Shown here piece by piece: positions 11,226-21,376 of a stretch of DNA of 64,000 bases (positions within the stretch are counted from its first letter, which is position 1; the number at the start of each line of letters is the position of its first letter). The notes under the pieces were generated by a model, which worked only from the letters and a program-made list of their open reading frames with translations, ran no database searches and had not been told where the DNA came from. A program made the position numbers and the translations under genes. Location of the stretch: the NCBI GenBank assembly GCA_033002965.1, contig JAURVB010014463.1:148748-212747 (forward strand), written 5' to 3'. This DNA comes from Piper betle. Lineage: Eukaryota > Streptophyta > Magnoliopsida > Piperales > Piperaceae.

Positions 11226-11830
11226 GTCACAACAAATATAGTCTAGATGATTTTCCACTAAAAGAAGAGAGTGCACAAAATTGTACACTAAAAATCTTAT
11301 CTTCATTACTCTCTCTAAGTAAAATTTTTTCAATAATAATTTTTAACATGACTTAAACATTACTCTATCGAGGCAATCGAGTGAGCTGGAATATATGCTC
11401 AAAAGTCAAAACACCATTCAATGAACATTTGTAATTTATTTTAACATGTTAGCGGCATTCCAAGCATCCGAAAACCTATGAAAATACTTCGGGAAGGCTT
11501 TCATATTTGTATATGGTGTTCGTGCGCAGTACATATTTGTTGATTCTCGATCACAATATAAGAAACTAGATTATTGTTGGATGGCTAAGTAAGTTTTGGT
11601 CAATATATAGAAGAACGACTGTATTATATATATAGATCATGCACATGATGTTATACGTACGCCAAGTGCGTCCTAACTTGGCCATCCGGGAATGTATTAG
11701 CACATTGCCTTAGCCGATAATCGTATATGATTGGTCAAAAACATTGTAGCAAAGATAAGTCTTGGCCACAAGTACACAAACATTTGAATTGACCAAGAAT
11801 GATGACAAATTAACAAAGTAAAATCCACAA
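10380..11830. other. AT-rich intergenic DNA with TA microsatellites
   Basis: No gene seen. It holds a TA run at 10577-10598 and a long one at 11167-11213. The left part is the upstream region of the minus-strand gene that starts at 10160. Confidence 0.55.
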
Positions 11831-11834
11831 CATA

Positions 11835-12290
11835 ATAAGGGGCCCGGTTTGGCCCGTGAAATTAAATCACGTCCAGAAGATGGTCCAGCTCACAGCCTGG
11901 CCGGCCCGTGGGCCCAACTTGGCCCAGGCCATTAGCAACCTGTCAAAAAGGAGCCAATGCATGTTTAATTAAGTTTTTAAAAATTAATTAATTTTAAGCG
12001 TGGTTGATAATTATCTTTTCGCTGGCTTCTTATTCTTCTTGAGACTTAAAAGGAGAATTAAATTTTCGACAATTTTAAAAAATATAGTCGCTTTGACTTT
12101 CCTTTGGAGAACTTTTTTCTAAAAAAAAGTTTTCGGCCAGTGATCTTTTCGTAGCCGTAACGGGCCAAGCTGAGCCAATTGGGCTGGGACAATCTGACGC
12201 GACCCTCCTCCATTTAGGGCCTGGTCCGGCGGTTCAATGTGCCGGCCGGGAACGGTCTAATGAATTGGGCTGGGACAATCTGACGCGACG
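11835..12290. repeat. GGCCC-rich repeat with an internal duplication
   Basis: The ends are rich in GGGCCCGG/GGCCCGTG words. The phrase GGGCTGGGACAATCTGACGC occurs twice, at about 12181 and 12264. Such GGCCC-rich termini are common in degenerate hAT-type non-autonomous elements of plants, but no target-site duplication was found. Confidence 0.3.
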
Positions 12291-12430
12291 CATGCTTGAT
12301 CTCTTTGCATCAAATGTGTTGTGTTTAAGTGCGTTACTCATGCCCAGCAACCATGTAAAGACTTCGTAGGCCTGACCCACACTTTATAAAACAACATTAA
12401 TAACAACATTATCATCCCTACTTTGAAAAT

Positions 12431-12453
12431 AAAACTTTATCATGCACGGTCCC

Positions 12454-12493
<40 letters not shown>

Positions 12494-13027
12494 TAGGCAG
12501 GATAATATCGCTTTACGTGACCCAAGGTCAATATAATTCACCTGGAAAAATCAAATTTCTTCTAAATATTATTACTTTTTTTCCTATTGACTTGAAAGAC
12601 CAAGACAGTATAGAGTGTAATCGTATTCTTTTTTGAAAGAAACCAACGCACAAAGAATCCAAGGATGATTCTTTTTATCGGTGAAAACTGCAAATAAATC
12701 ATAAGATATGCTTTGGAAAGAAAACTTTATCATGCGCGGTCCCTTCATATTATAATATATATATTTATATATATCTAGGCAGAATAATTTCCCTTTACTG
12801 ACGCAATATTAAGATAATTCACCGGGAAAGAACAAATTCCTTCCTTATATTATTTATTTTTCCTATTGATTTTAAAGACCAAGACAGTACAGGGTGTTAT
12901 CATATTATTCTCTAACAGAAACAAACCCACGAAGAGTGTGTGATATGATTCTTTTTATCGGTGAAAACCACAAATAAATCATAAGATCCCCTTTGGAAAA
13001 AACTTTATCACATGCGGTTCCTTCTTA

Positions 13028-13079
<52 letters not shown>

Positions 13080-13205
13080 CCATTTAGGCAGGATAATTTC
13101 GCTTCATGTAACCCAGTTAAGATAATTCACCGGGAAAGAACAGATTCATTCCTTATATTATATCTTTTTTCCTATTGATTTGAAAAGGGGTTATCATAGT
13201 CCAGT
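12431..13205. repeat. Three tandem ~290-bp units, each carrying a TA microsatellite
   Basis: Units begin at 12431, 12721 and 12999, each with AAAACTTTATC-ATGC-CGGT. Each then has a TA tract, a GGCAG-ATAAT-TCGCTT segment and, in the first two units, CGGTGAAAAC-CAAATAAATC near the end. The third unit is truncated. The last motif recurs alone at about 19515-19550, so the unit is dispersed as well as tandem. Confidence 0.8.
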
Positions 13206-13505
13206 ATTTACTTCGTGGATATAATATATAACCATTTGGGCACCTTCCCAAGCATACAATGACAACCGGTTTCACTGACAGACATTTTTTTTCAACAGGA
13301 CATGCATATTAATATAACAGAAGATAAAGCAAATCATGGAAACCCAAACGCCCGTCACAATACAAATATCATCACGACCCTCACAAGAAACGGAATAACA
13401 AACAACAGCCAACAATATTAATACGAGGTACTTATTTAATTTATGACAGTAGATTAGCAATATATATGGATCTCTGCATGTCCCAACATAAATTAGTAGT
13501 CTTAA

Positions 13506-14136
13506 TTACCCAGGCAATCCACCAGTGTTGAACCCTGAACCGGCCTTCTTCTTCCTGAGATAGTCCTCCACGGCCTTCGCCACCGTCCCCATGTCGTCCA
13601 CGGTGGTCATCTTCTCGTTGGTCGCGTGCTGATCCTCGATCTCGTACATCACAATGGACTTCACAGTGCACTGGTTCGGACCCTTGTCCAGAATCTCAAA
13701 CCTTGTCCGGAAGAAGGTATAGCCAAACTTGAGAACTCCTCCGTCGATAACGTCCACTTCTTTAATCCGTTCGTCGTAGTCCAAACGAGCCACCTTCTCC
13801 TTGTACCAATCAAAAGCTGCTCCTGCAATATTCAACAAAACATCATATATGTTAGCAAAATATAAAATTTGACGTCAGTTCAAGGATTACGAGTTCTTAA
13901 TAATTTTTTTATATGCTATCAGAGTTAAATAAATAAAAATAAAAATAAAAAAAACCTGGGAGATTCCAGAGATCAAAAGTAGTGCCGACGGCTCCATCTC
14001 CAATGACCTTAATGTCTTGGAGGAAATCAGGCATGGTCTTGATGAGCTCCGGCAGCTCAAGAGTGGCGTAAACTTGCCAAACATCGGAAGCTGAGAAGGC
14101 AACGTCCGTCTCGTTGGTCATCTTCCCGCGCTTCAT
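13506..14136 (-). CDS. Bet v 1 / norcoclaurine-synthase-like protein, two exons, intact
   Basis: Exon 1 is 13956-14136 and exon 2 is 13506-13822; they join in phase 1 through a GT donor at 13955 and a GCAG acceptor, giving 165 aa. The start MKRGKMTNETDV is chosen because a TATAAAA box lies about 80 bp upstream. The alternative in-frame ATG at 14202 would fall at or before the expected transcription start. Features: Bet v 1 glycine loop GDGAVG (about residues 46-51), the WYKEKV strand, the VKSIVMYEIEDQHA strand, and a C-terminal helix VAKAVEDYLRKKK. The length matches PR-10/NCS-like proteins (about 155-170 aa). The fold binds hydrophobic ligands. Norcoclaurine synthases of this fold condense dopamine and 4-hydroxyphenylacetaldehyde, but the actual substrate here is not known. 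It shares orientation and structure with the paralogue at 9296-10160. Confidence 0.88.
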
Positions 14137-14213
14137 CTTTCCTAACTGTACTGTGATGATCTCCTTACACCTTGTCTTGATATCTTCCTCCTCTTTGGGC
14201 AATACGAGGCCCT

Positions 14214-14221
14214 TTTTATAG
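14214..14221 (-). promoter_or_regulatory. TATA box of the intact Bet v 1-like gene
   Basis: The minus strand reads GCTCTATAAAAAGGGCC here. It lies about 80 bp before the chosen ATG (14136), leaving a 5' UTR of roughly 50 bp. Confidence 0.6.
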
Positions 14222-14229
14222 AGCTGGGC

Positions 14230-15480
14230 GATGGCTCATATGAGACATCGCACGTTAACAGTTCAAAACCTAAGATGTGCATTGATTTAGCCTGAAAGTT
14301 ATCTAGCAATATTTGGAACTTCATCAATAATGTTGTTAATCTTTTTAAACATTAAGATAATTGTCACGCGGCACTTCATGTTTTTTAGGAAGGAAGACAT
14401 CTTAATGTATTTTTAGGGATTCGGTGGAGTCATGTGCATCGTTGTATTAACAAAATGTAGAGTATATGTATACTTCATATGTATACAAAAGGGGAGCCAT
14501 GTGTATACCCCATAACGTTGACTGAATGCACATGCCTATTTGTAGAGTATCATCGACAATATATATTATATGGAATTATATATGGACAAAATTTTTTTAC
14601 GTAATAATAGAACATGATTTTTAATTACCTCTAGGGAAGCCAAATTTAAGCAGAGTGAGAAACTAACTAGAATTGTATGGAAGTCTATGTTAAAAAAACA
14701 ATATATATTAATTAAGAATGAACTTTTTTACAATTTTGATTGGACTACATATAAATGAGATGCAATGTAATTGCTTTCGAGGCATAAACATAGATCAGGT
14801 TTTCCTGGTTAAAGTATACATGTAATTTTCTTATATTTCATCCGCAAACCTCTAATATTTTCATCTCATTCTTAAAATATACATTGAAGTTTCATTATTG
14901 TCTTTTTTTTATTGTTGAAGAAAAAATTTAAGAAGATGACTGAAATAGGGGAAATAAAGGAAAGGGAGAGTAATATTGTTTCTTTCATGCCGCCATCTTC
15001 TAAGCTTGCAAGGCAGATTACGCTAATAGATTTTTTAACTTGTACTTTTTTTTCTTTCTTTTTCAAGTGAAGTCAATTCCACCCAAGCCACAATAATTTT
15101 ATGACCAGTCTCACAACTCCCAGCTTATTGATGATACAACCTCTGAATTTATCTTGTTGCAGTAGATATTTAATGACTCTATTTTTTAAAAGTTTGAATT
15201 TTTGGGACAAATAATTATACTATTTAAAATTAATCGATCTAATTTAAATAAAACTATTTTAACAATTAGTTGAAATCTTAGGAGATCAATTGGAAACCTA
15301 TTGCAATAAGGGCCAATAACTATTCTGGTGTTAAACTAGTTAGAAACTGAGAATTGCCAAAATTTTGTAATTAACTAAGTTTTTTCTAGGTATTTTAATT
15401 AAGGGTGGGTAGAGAACCAGTACTATAAACTTCCCGACCGGAGGCGATTTCAGTTCATTTATTTATAAAACATGTTGTAA
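14230..15480. other. Intergenic DNA upstream of the Bet v 1-like gene
   Basis: AT-rich, with no gene seen. The right end of the region precedes the direct repeat at 15520-15700. Confidence 0.5.
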
Positions 15481-15519
15481 CCATCATAAAGCTCAGAAAA
15501 ATGAAGCATTGATACGCTA

Positions 15520-15700
15520 ATGTGGCAAAGTGATGGTGACGTGCATCCCACGAGCATGCATGTTCGGACAAGTACCCAATGCTCAGTGTGTAGTTCTTTA
15601 GCTTATCACGTTGCAATGATGAAGTCATATGTGCATTAAATTATTGGTAAATATATCTGGCTACTTTGTTAATCACTCCACAGTGGTCGAGATTCGAGAT
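15520..15700 (+). repeat. ~180-bp direct repeat, copy 1
   Basis: It shares CACGAGCATGCATGTTCG-ACAAGTAC, AGTCATAT-TGCATTAAATTAT and AAATATATCTGGCTACTT with 18500-18665, in the same order and orientation. The divergence looks moderate. The copies are about 3 kb apart, so they may flank a duplicated or inserted block. Confidence 0.6.
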
Positions 15701-15845
15701 GTGGGAAATATTCCAATTTTGTTGTAAAAGTCGTAACCAAATGAGATTTCTTAAAGCTGGATCAATTTAACCAGGTGATCGATTCATGGTTTATTTTGAA
15801 CTCGTATAATTAATAAGCAATTGTCATATATATTATACTTAGAAT

Positions 15846-16420
15846 TGTTGGATTAATCCTACGTCGATCGTAAAGAGGTTAGTGGCTTATATATACGTTA
15901 ATGGAAAAATTTTTCCATTTAGTATTTTTGGTTTAAGATAGACTCATGACACCGACACTAGGTATAAGTCCTTTTTCTCAGCTCAAAGGACCAAATAATA
16001 GTATTAGAGCCATCAGTGACCTGCTTGCCCCCGCCGAGTGTAAAAGTCTTATTCATGGCTTCCACCTAATGGTTTAAGGGAAAATTTGATAAGTGATGAT
16101 TAATGATACGTGAGTTTTATTTGATGAAATAGAGATTGTCAAACAATAATAATTTTAAGGTAGCCCAATTCCTCTAATGAATGAGAGATTGTTAGACAAT
16201 GATAATTTTTGTGTGAAAGGGAGATTGTTTGGCTAGCCTCACATTGGTTGTATATAAGATTGGTGAGATTCTTGGATTAGTTTCACATTAGTTGTAGATG
16301 GTATTAGTAACTTCTATATAATTTAATGAGAAAGTTTTATTCCCTCTAACTTTTAGATTAAGAAAGTCAACGATACCCACCCTAAGTCAATTTTTCGATC
16401 CAAAGGACCCAAAAAGAATC
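15846..16420 (+). mobile_element. Degenerate TRIM element (same family as 55910-56541)
   Basis: TGTTGGATTAATCCTACGTC at 15846 corresponds to TGTTAGGTTTATCCCACATC, the start of the TRIM LTR on the minus strand of 55910-56541. Related words follow (TTATATATACG-TAATG, TTTTTGG-TTAAGA). A primer-binding-like TAGTATTAGAGCCATC is near 16005, and a second diverged LTR-like part is at about 16260-16400. No clean target-site duplication was seen. Confidence 0.45.
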
Positions 16421-16739
16421 ACTCTTCCATCATGAATACACACAATATGATTATGAGAAAAATTATAGGCTCACAACAGTGGAGGAAATTTTTTGCTTAC
16501 CACTTTAATTTAAATATACAAACTTCTAAAATTTGGAAGGTAGAGGATTTTTTAGGTATAATTATAAAAATGGAATAAATTTCCATGCATTCATTCGTTG
16601 GACAGATATGCAAGTTGTGAGGAGAGACTTTGTTTCTATTGTCAATGATATTTTTTATGAAGATGATAGTAGGAACATAAACATGGCTAACCGTATCTAA
16701 ACCTGTCAAGCAGTCTTCACTAGAAGGACATCATCAATA

Positions 16740-18060
16740 CAGTTCCTATTCTAGGGGAAAAAAAATGGGGATAAGAAAAGGGAAGATATGATTTGAAGTC
16801 TTTGATTGTGTAAAGTTAAAACCTATCCTATCTTGTATAAGTACAAAAACTTCAAATGCTTGAAGGGGATTGGGGGGGGGGGGAATGGAGAGGGGAACCA
16901 AAGAAGAGGAGAAGAGAGGAAGGAAGGGGATGAGCCTTTCATCGGAGCAACACCTCTTGTGACCCCTTAGCCCACAAGTGCAAAGCTTGGAGTGGCCCCG
17001 ATACAATTCAGCCGAGAACCACCGCTAGAGACAACCACCCTTGTCGAAAAACCTGCAAGAGAAGTGCTGCCTAGGGGAAGAATAGAGTCACGCCAATGAC
17101 TTTACTACCACTGTCTGTCCAGCCCAAGTCGTCCTCGACCATATTGCTGCCTTAAATAAACTCCCATTATTACCAACTACAAATCCAAGTCGAGAATCAT
17201 TGCCGGAGGAGCCCACTATCGACAGAAAAGCTTCGAGAAGTTGTTGGGTGGAATTGTGAAAAGCCATAACCCCTCATTAGATGCTCCTCACATTCAGGAA
17301 CAGAACTTAGCCAATAACCGCCATCAGAGAAGCCCATTGTCATTGAAAAAACTTCGAGAATCGGCTTGTTGGAGCAATGTAGCTGCAAAACAACAACAAG
17401 TGACCAACTTTGTGCCCTTCTTCCGGCCAGCCCAGGCTATTGCCACCCACATTGACAATTCCATCGATTCTCCTCAACACTGAGAATAAACCCTGATTGA
17501 GTGCCACAGCTGAAGAACCTCGCCCTCACCGGAAAATAGCCCTAAAGAAGCCCGTTGGAGCAAGGCAACAATAACATTCGGCCAACTTCTCGGACTCCGT
17601 CCGGTCGATCACCGCTACAGCAGGACAAGAAACCGCTTCCAATGGTCACTCTCATCGCCAGAGACAAAAAAAAAAATCAAGTCCCGCCTTTAGCAGCCAC
17701 AATCATGGGAAAACAGCGATAAGTGGTTGGGTGATACACAACATTGCCAGGACTTTCCATAGCCACCGTCACCCACGGGAACCACTATCGACTGTTGGAC
17801 CAATGCCACTACCGACCGTTGGACCAATGCCAAGCCCCTCATTGGTAGGAGATCTATAGATATGGGCAATCGCACGTTGCTGGCATCATTGGTAAAACTG
17901 TCGCTAGAGCCTTCAAATCCTGCATTGCACCACTTGAAAAGCAAAGTCCATCGGGTAGTGTTCGTGTCTCTGATCGTGAAGAGCTATCTCACGAACTGAC
18001 CGCGAAGCCAGGCCACTTCCACAACCTGCTTGACCTTGATTTGAGTTGGCATACCACATA
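16740..18060. other. Moderate-GC segment, probably degenerate transposon
   Basis: Base composition changes abruptly from the AT-rich surroundings. The translations are broken in every frame and match no family I know. The stretch 17457-17618 recurs at 24045-24205, which argues for a dispersed repeat. Confidence 0.35.
17457..17618 (+). repeat. ~160-bp dispersed repeat, copy 1
   Basis: Nearly identical to 24045-24205 (a handful of substitutions). Both begin CAATTCCATCGATTCTCCTC and contain AAAGAAGCCCGTTGGAGC. Confidence 0.85.
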
Positions 18061-18499
18061 ACACTTGCAACCCGGGCACAAAGATTTGAAGATAAGAAAT
18101 GGATGGATTAAAACATTGGAGTGGAAGCTATTAAAGACAAATTTATTTAATAGCAATAAAATTTACTATTTTATATAAAATATATAAAAAAAAAGTGAAT
18201 CGTAAATATTAATCTTACTGTAAATTGACTTAAGGATTAGAGTTGAATTCTAAAAAATTACGTAAAAATCTTGAATGTTTATTCTTCATTGCCAACATTT
18301 TTTTTATTTTTTATTTGCATAACTTTTTTATATGACAAGGGCATCTTTGGTCTGACCAAACCCTTTAACTCATTTCAAAGCAAAGCTTGATTAATGGGGG
18401 TGGGAATCCCACGACGTAACAAGGTGCAAAAATTGATTACTATTATTCGTCAGCGATTTAGACCTTTGATACTAGCCGAAAGTACTTTATTTATAAAAT

Positions 18500-18665
18500 G
18501 TTGTACCACGAGCATGCATGTTCGACAAGTACGCAATGCTGATCTGTATATGGTTATTATACTTTTCACGTGGCAATTAAGAAGTCATATATGCATTAAA
18601 TTATCAGTAAATATATCTGGCTACTTGTTAAAATACTCCACACTGGTCGAGATTCGAGAGGTCCT
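18500..18665 (+). repeat. ~180-bp direct repeat, copy 2
   Basis: Partner of 15520-15700; see that entry for the shared words. Confidence 0.6.
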
Positions 18666-18754
18666 GACTCACCCATATTCAGACGCGAGATGCATGGCTT
18701 CTTTTGTCTCATTAAATTATAAAGAGCAGATAGATTATAAACCTAGGGGGAGCA

Positions 18755-19445
18755 TAATTTGATTAACGAACCAAGCTGAACCAAACTCATTTACCAATTA
18801 AACCAAACTCATTTCACTAATTCAGTTCGGTGCTACTATGTTTAGTTGTAGTTTGCTTGACGTCGAAAATCAACCAAACTTAGTTCGATTGGTTTGATCG
18901 AATTTTAATTAAAATTAATCAAACCAAACAAACTATTAAATGGAAAAAAATTTCACTTTTTTTCTTCATTATACATATGCCTGTATATATTTTTATTCAT
19001 CATGATATTTAATAAAGATTTATAAAGCCATTTTTTAATTTATTGAAAATATTTTATTTATTTTAGTTTAATATATTATATATTCTATACTTATTATACA
19101 ATGTCCCAAATTAAATCATTGTTCATATATTTTTTCATAATAAATATATAATTAGTTTATAAATGTGGGCTAACAATTCTTTATTTTTAAAATAAAATTT
19201 AAGAATAATTATAGTAAACACTTAAAAATAATACTTAATAATATAAATAATTTATTTTTATTTTGGTTAGTTTGGTTAGAGTTTAATTAAAACCAAAACA
19301 AACCGAAATAGCACCGTTTGGTCGGTTTAGTCAATAATTATAATTTGATTTTTATTTAATTAATCCAACTATCTTGTTTCAATTAATTGAGTAAGTAGTT
19401 CGGTTTTGTTTGAACCAAACCGACTAAGTGGTAAGTTGTACCTGT
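18755..19445. mobile_element. Fold-back repeat rich in AACCAAAC / GGTTTGG
   Basis: The left part (18765-18940) has repeated GAACCAAAC and AACCAAACTCA words. The right part (19265-19440) has their complements (GGTTAGTTTGGTTAG, CGGTTTTGTTTGAACC). The centre is AT-rich. This is the layout of a degenerate MITE or fold-back element; the borders are approximate. Confidence 0.4.
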
Positions 19446-19449
19446 ATTA

Positions 19450-20690
19450 TTTGTGAAACGGGTCAAATAGAGCCTTTTTCGAAATCAATTCCAGAGGAGC
19501 ACCTGCTATGATTGGTTTTATCGGTGAAAACTGCAAATAAATCATAAGATCTCTTATTTTCCTCTTTCAGAACAAAAATAATTTTCATTTCAGAAAAATT
19601 TCATAGTCGCAATTTCACCTGCTTCCTTAATTAGAGCAGTCATAAGTACAATAAACAGGGAATAAATATGTAGTGCATTGAACGGACCTCAACTCCACGG
19701 ATTTCTTCTCTAACAACATTTCGTCTGTTTTTTGGGTTTACGGGGCAATTCGGTGCCAAACTTTCATGGATCCTCGACGTCCAAATAAGTTTATTATTTT
19801 ACTTGAATCAAATAATTTATCTACTTTTAATTATAGAAACAAATACGCCTTGCTAGAAAATAATTGGAACATCGTTTATCCTCTGTCTTTGGTAAAATTG
19901 TCTTTCATTTACCACAAAAAATATATGCTAAAATTTATCCGAACGACATGCATATTCCCTGAAATTAACTAACATATAATAAAGTTATCAATCTCTAATT
20001 AAATCAAACTAAAATTATTTAATTAGTCAGAAGTGAAAAAAGGATATTATAAGTTTTTTATTTTTATAAAAAAAAATTAAATTAAGGGAAAGGAAAGGAA
20101 GAGGGAAGAAGGGAGAGAGGGACGTAATCTAATATAATGGTCTACATTCTTTAAATTTCTCAAAATTCAAATAATAAAATGCCAGCAAAAGCCCGTTTTA
20201 GTTTATTATATATTAAGTAGATAGACAATTATATTTTTATATAACCCTTAAGTTTATATCATAAAAAGATGCATAAGATAGAATCAGAAATTCTTTTTAT
20301 ATATTATTAGTTACTATATTTAGGATTTATTTATAATTATAAAGGCAAATATTATTTGGCCCTCTAAAATTACTCAAATTATCACTTAGCCCTTCGATGA
20401 AGTCACCTCATCACTTAACTCCTCTCATTTAAAAAATATCACTTAACCACCATCAAAACTAAGACCATTAGATAAATACGTTGGGGATGATATGACAAGC
20501 TTGCAACCTGTTAACGGGTGATGTGTCACATCAAAAATAAAGTTGATTAAAATAAAAATAATTGAAATTGTAAATAAAGTATAAAAGATAATAATATTAT
20601 AAAATAAAATATATGTACTAAAAGCATATAATAATAAAATAAAAGAAATAATTATTTGGTTTAGTTTTTCATTAACATCATTTTTTAACT
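19450..20690. other. AT-rich intergenic DNA, no gene seen
   Basis: It contains a stray fragment of the 12.4-13.2 kb tandem unit (about 19507-19555) and a purine-rich tract at 20085-20125. No coding signal. Confidence 0.5.
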
Positions 20691-20780
20691 CGTGTGTGAG
20701 AAGAAATATTATTATTCTTTTTACATATGGGTTAAAAATAATACTTGTGTGTGAGAAGAAATATTATTATTCATTTTTTA
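20690..20780. repeat. Short tandem duplication of ~60 bp
   Basis: GTGTGTGAGAAGAAATATTA occurs at about 20692 and again at about 20747, each followed by TTATTC and T-rich DNA. It abuts the truncated LTR to the right. Confidence 0.6.
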
Positions 20781-20782
20781 AC

Positions 20783-21376
20783 CCGACAACGACGACTCCC
20801 GTATGTGCCCTGATAAGAGTTCTTGAGGAAGCATATGGTTTTGATTCAACAAGAGAGTTTGCTCTCCTATGCCAGATTAATATTAGTTATTTTCCGGGCC
20901 AGTAACACTCGTTACTGACGGTTTTTCTATATATATGTAGGTGAGGAATGCGAGCGATGAAAGCTGTCGAGACTGCGGAGGAGCAGCACGGAACCGCGCA
21001 CACATGTACCTGCCGCGTGTAACGTATAATGATGGTGTGTTATTGTTATGTAAATGATAATTTTGATGTGTTTGCTTGAATGAATTACTTGTTATGAAAC
21101 GAACTGATAAATATGAATGAGTAAGGAGCCTTGGAGTTCAGACTTGGCTCAGGTAAAAACGAATGAGATAATGATTGAATGTCATGGTAGATTGTTATGT
21201 GTTATCGTATTTTCATAAAATAGTATATATTTTCTTTTGGTTTCTTATTTGTTGTTTTGTCTTATTTTGCTTGTACATCATAGCATGTATGTAGGACCGC
21301 GTTAGAATCCAATTGTTCCCATTCATGCATTTCACATTTGCATCTCCATCTTGAAACGCCGAGAGTAGATCCTGGT
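20783..21376 (+). mobile_element. Truncated LTR (3' part), same Gypsy-type family
   Basis: It aligns with 63256-63845 of the LTR at the window end, from GACTCCCGTATGTGCCCTGA through GCCGAGAGTAGATCCTGGTC. The 5' two-thirds and the last roughly 90 bp are missing. The homology stops where C-rich DNA begins at about 21377. Confidence 0.85.

Noticed and set aside
13909..14202. Upstream ATG at 14202 as start of the intact Bet v 1-like gene
   Set aside because: It lies too close to the TATA box to be within the transcript, and the paralogue aligns from MK-GK at 14136.
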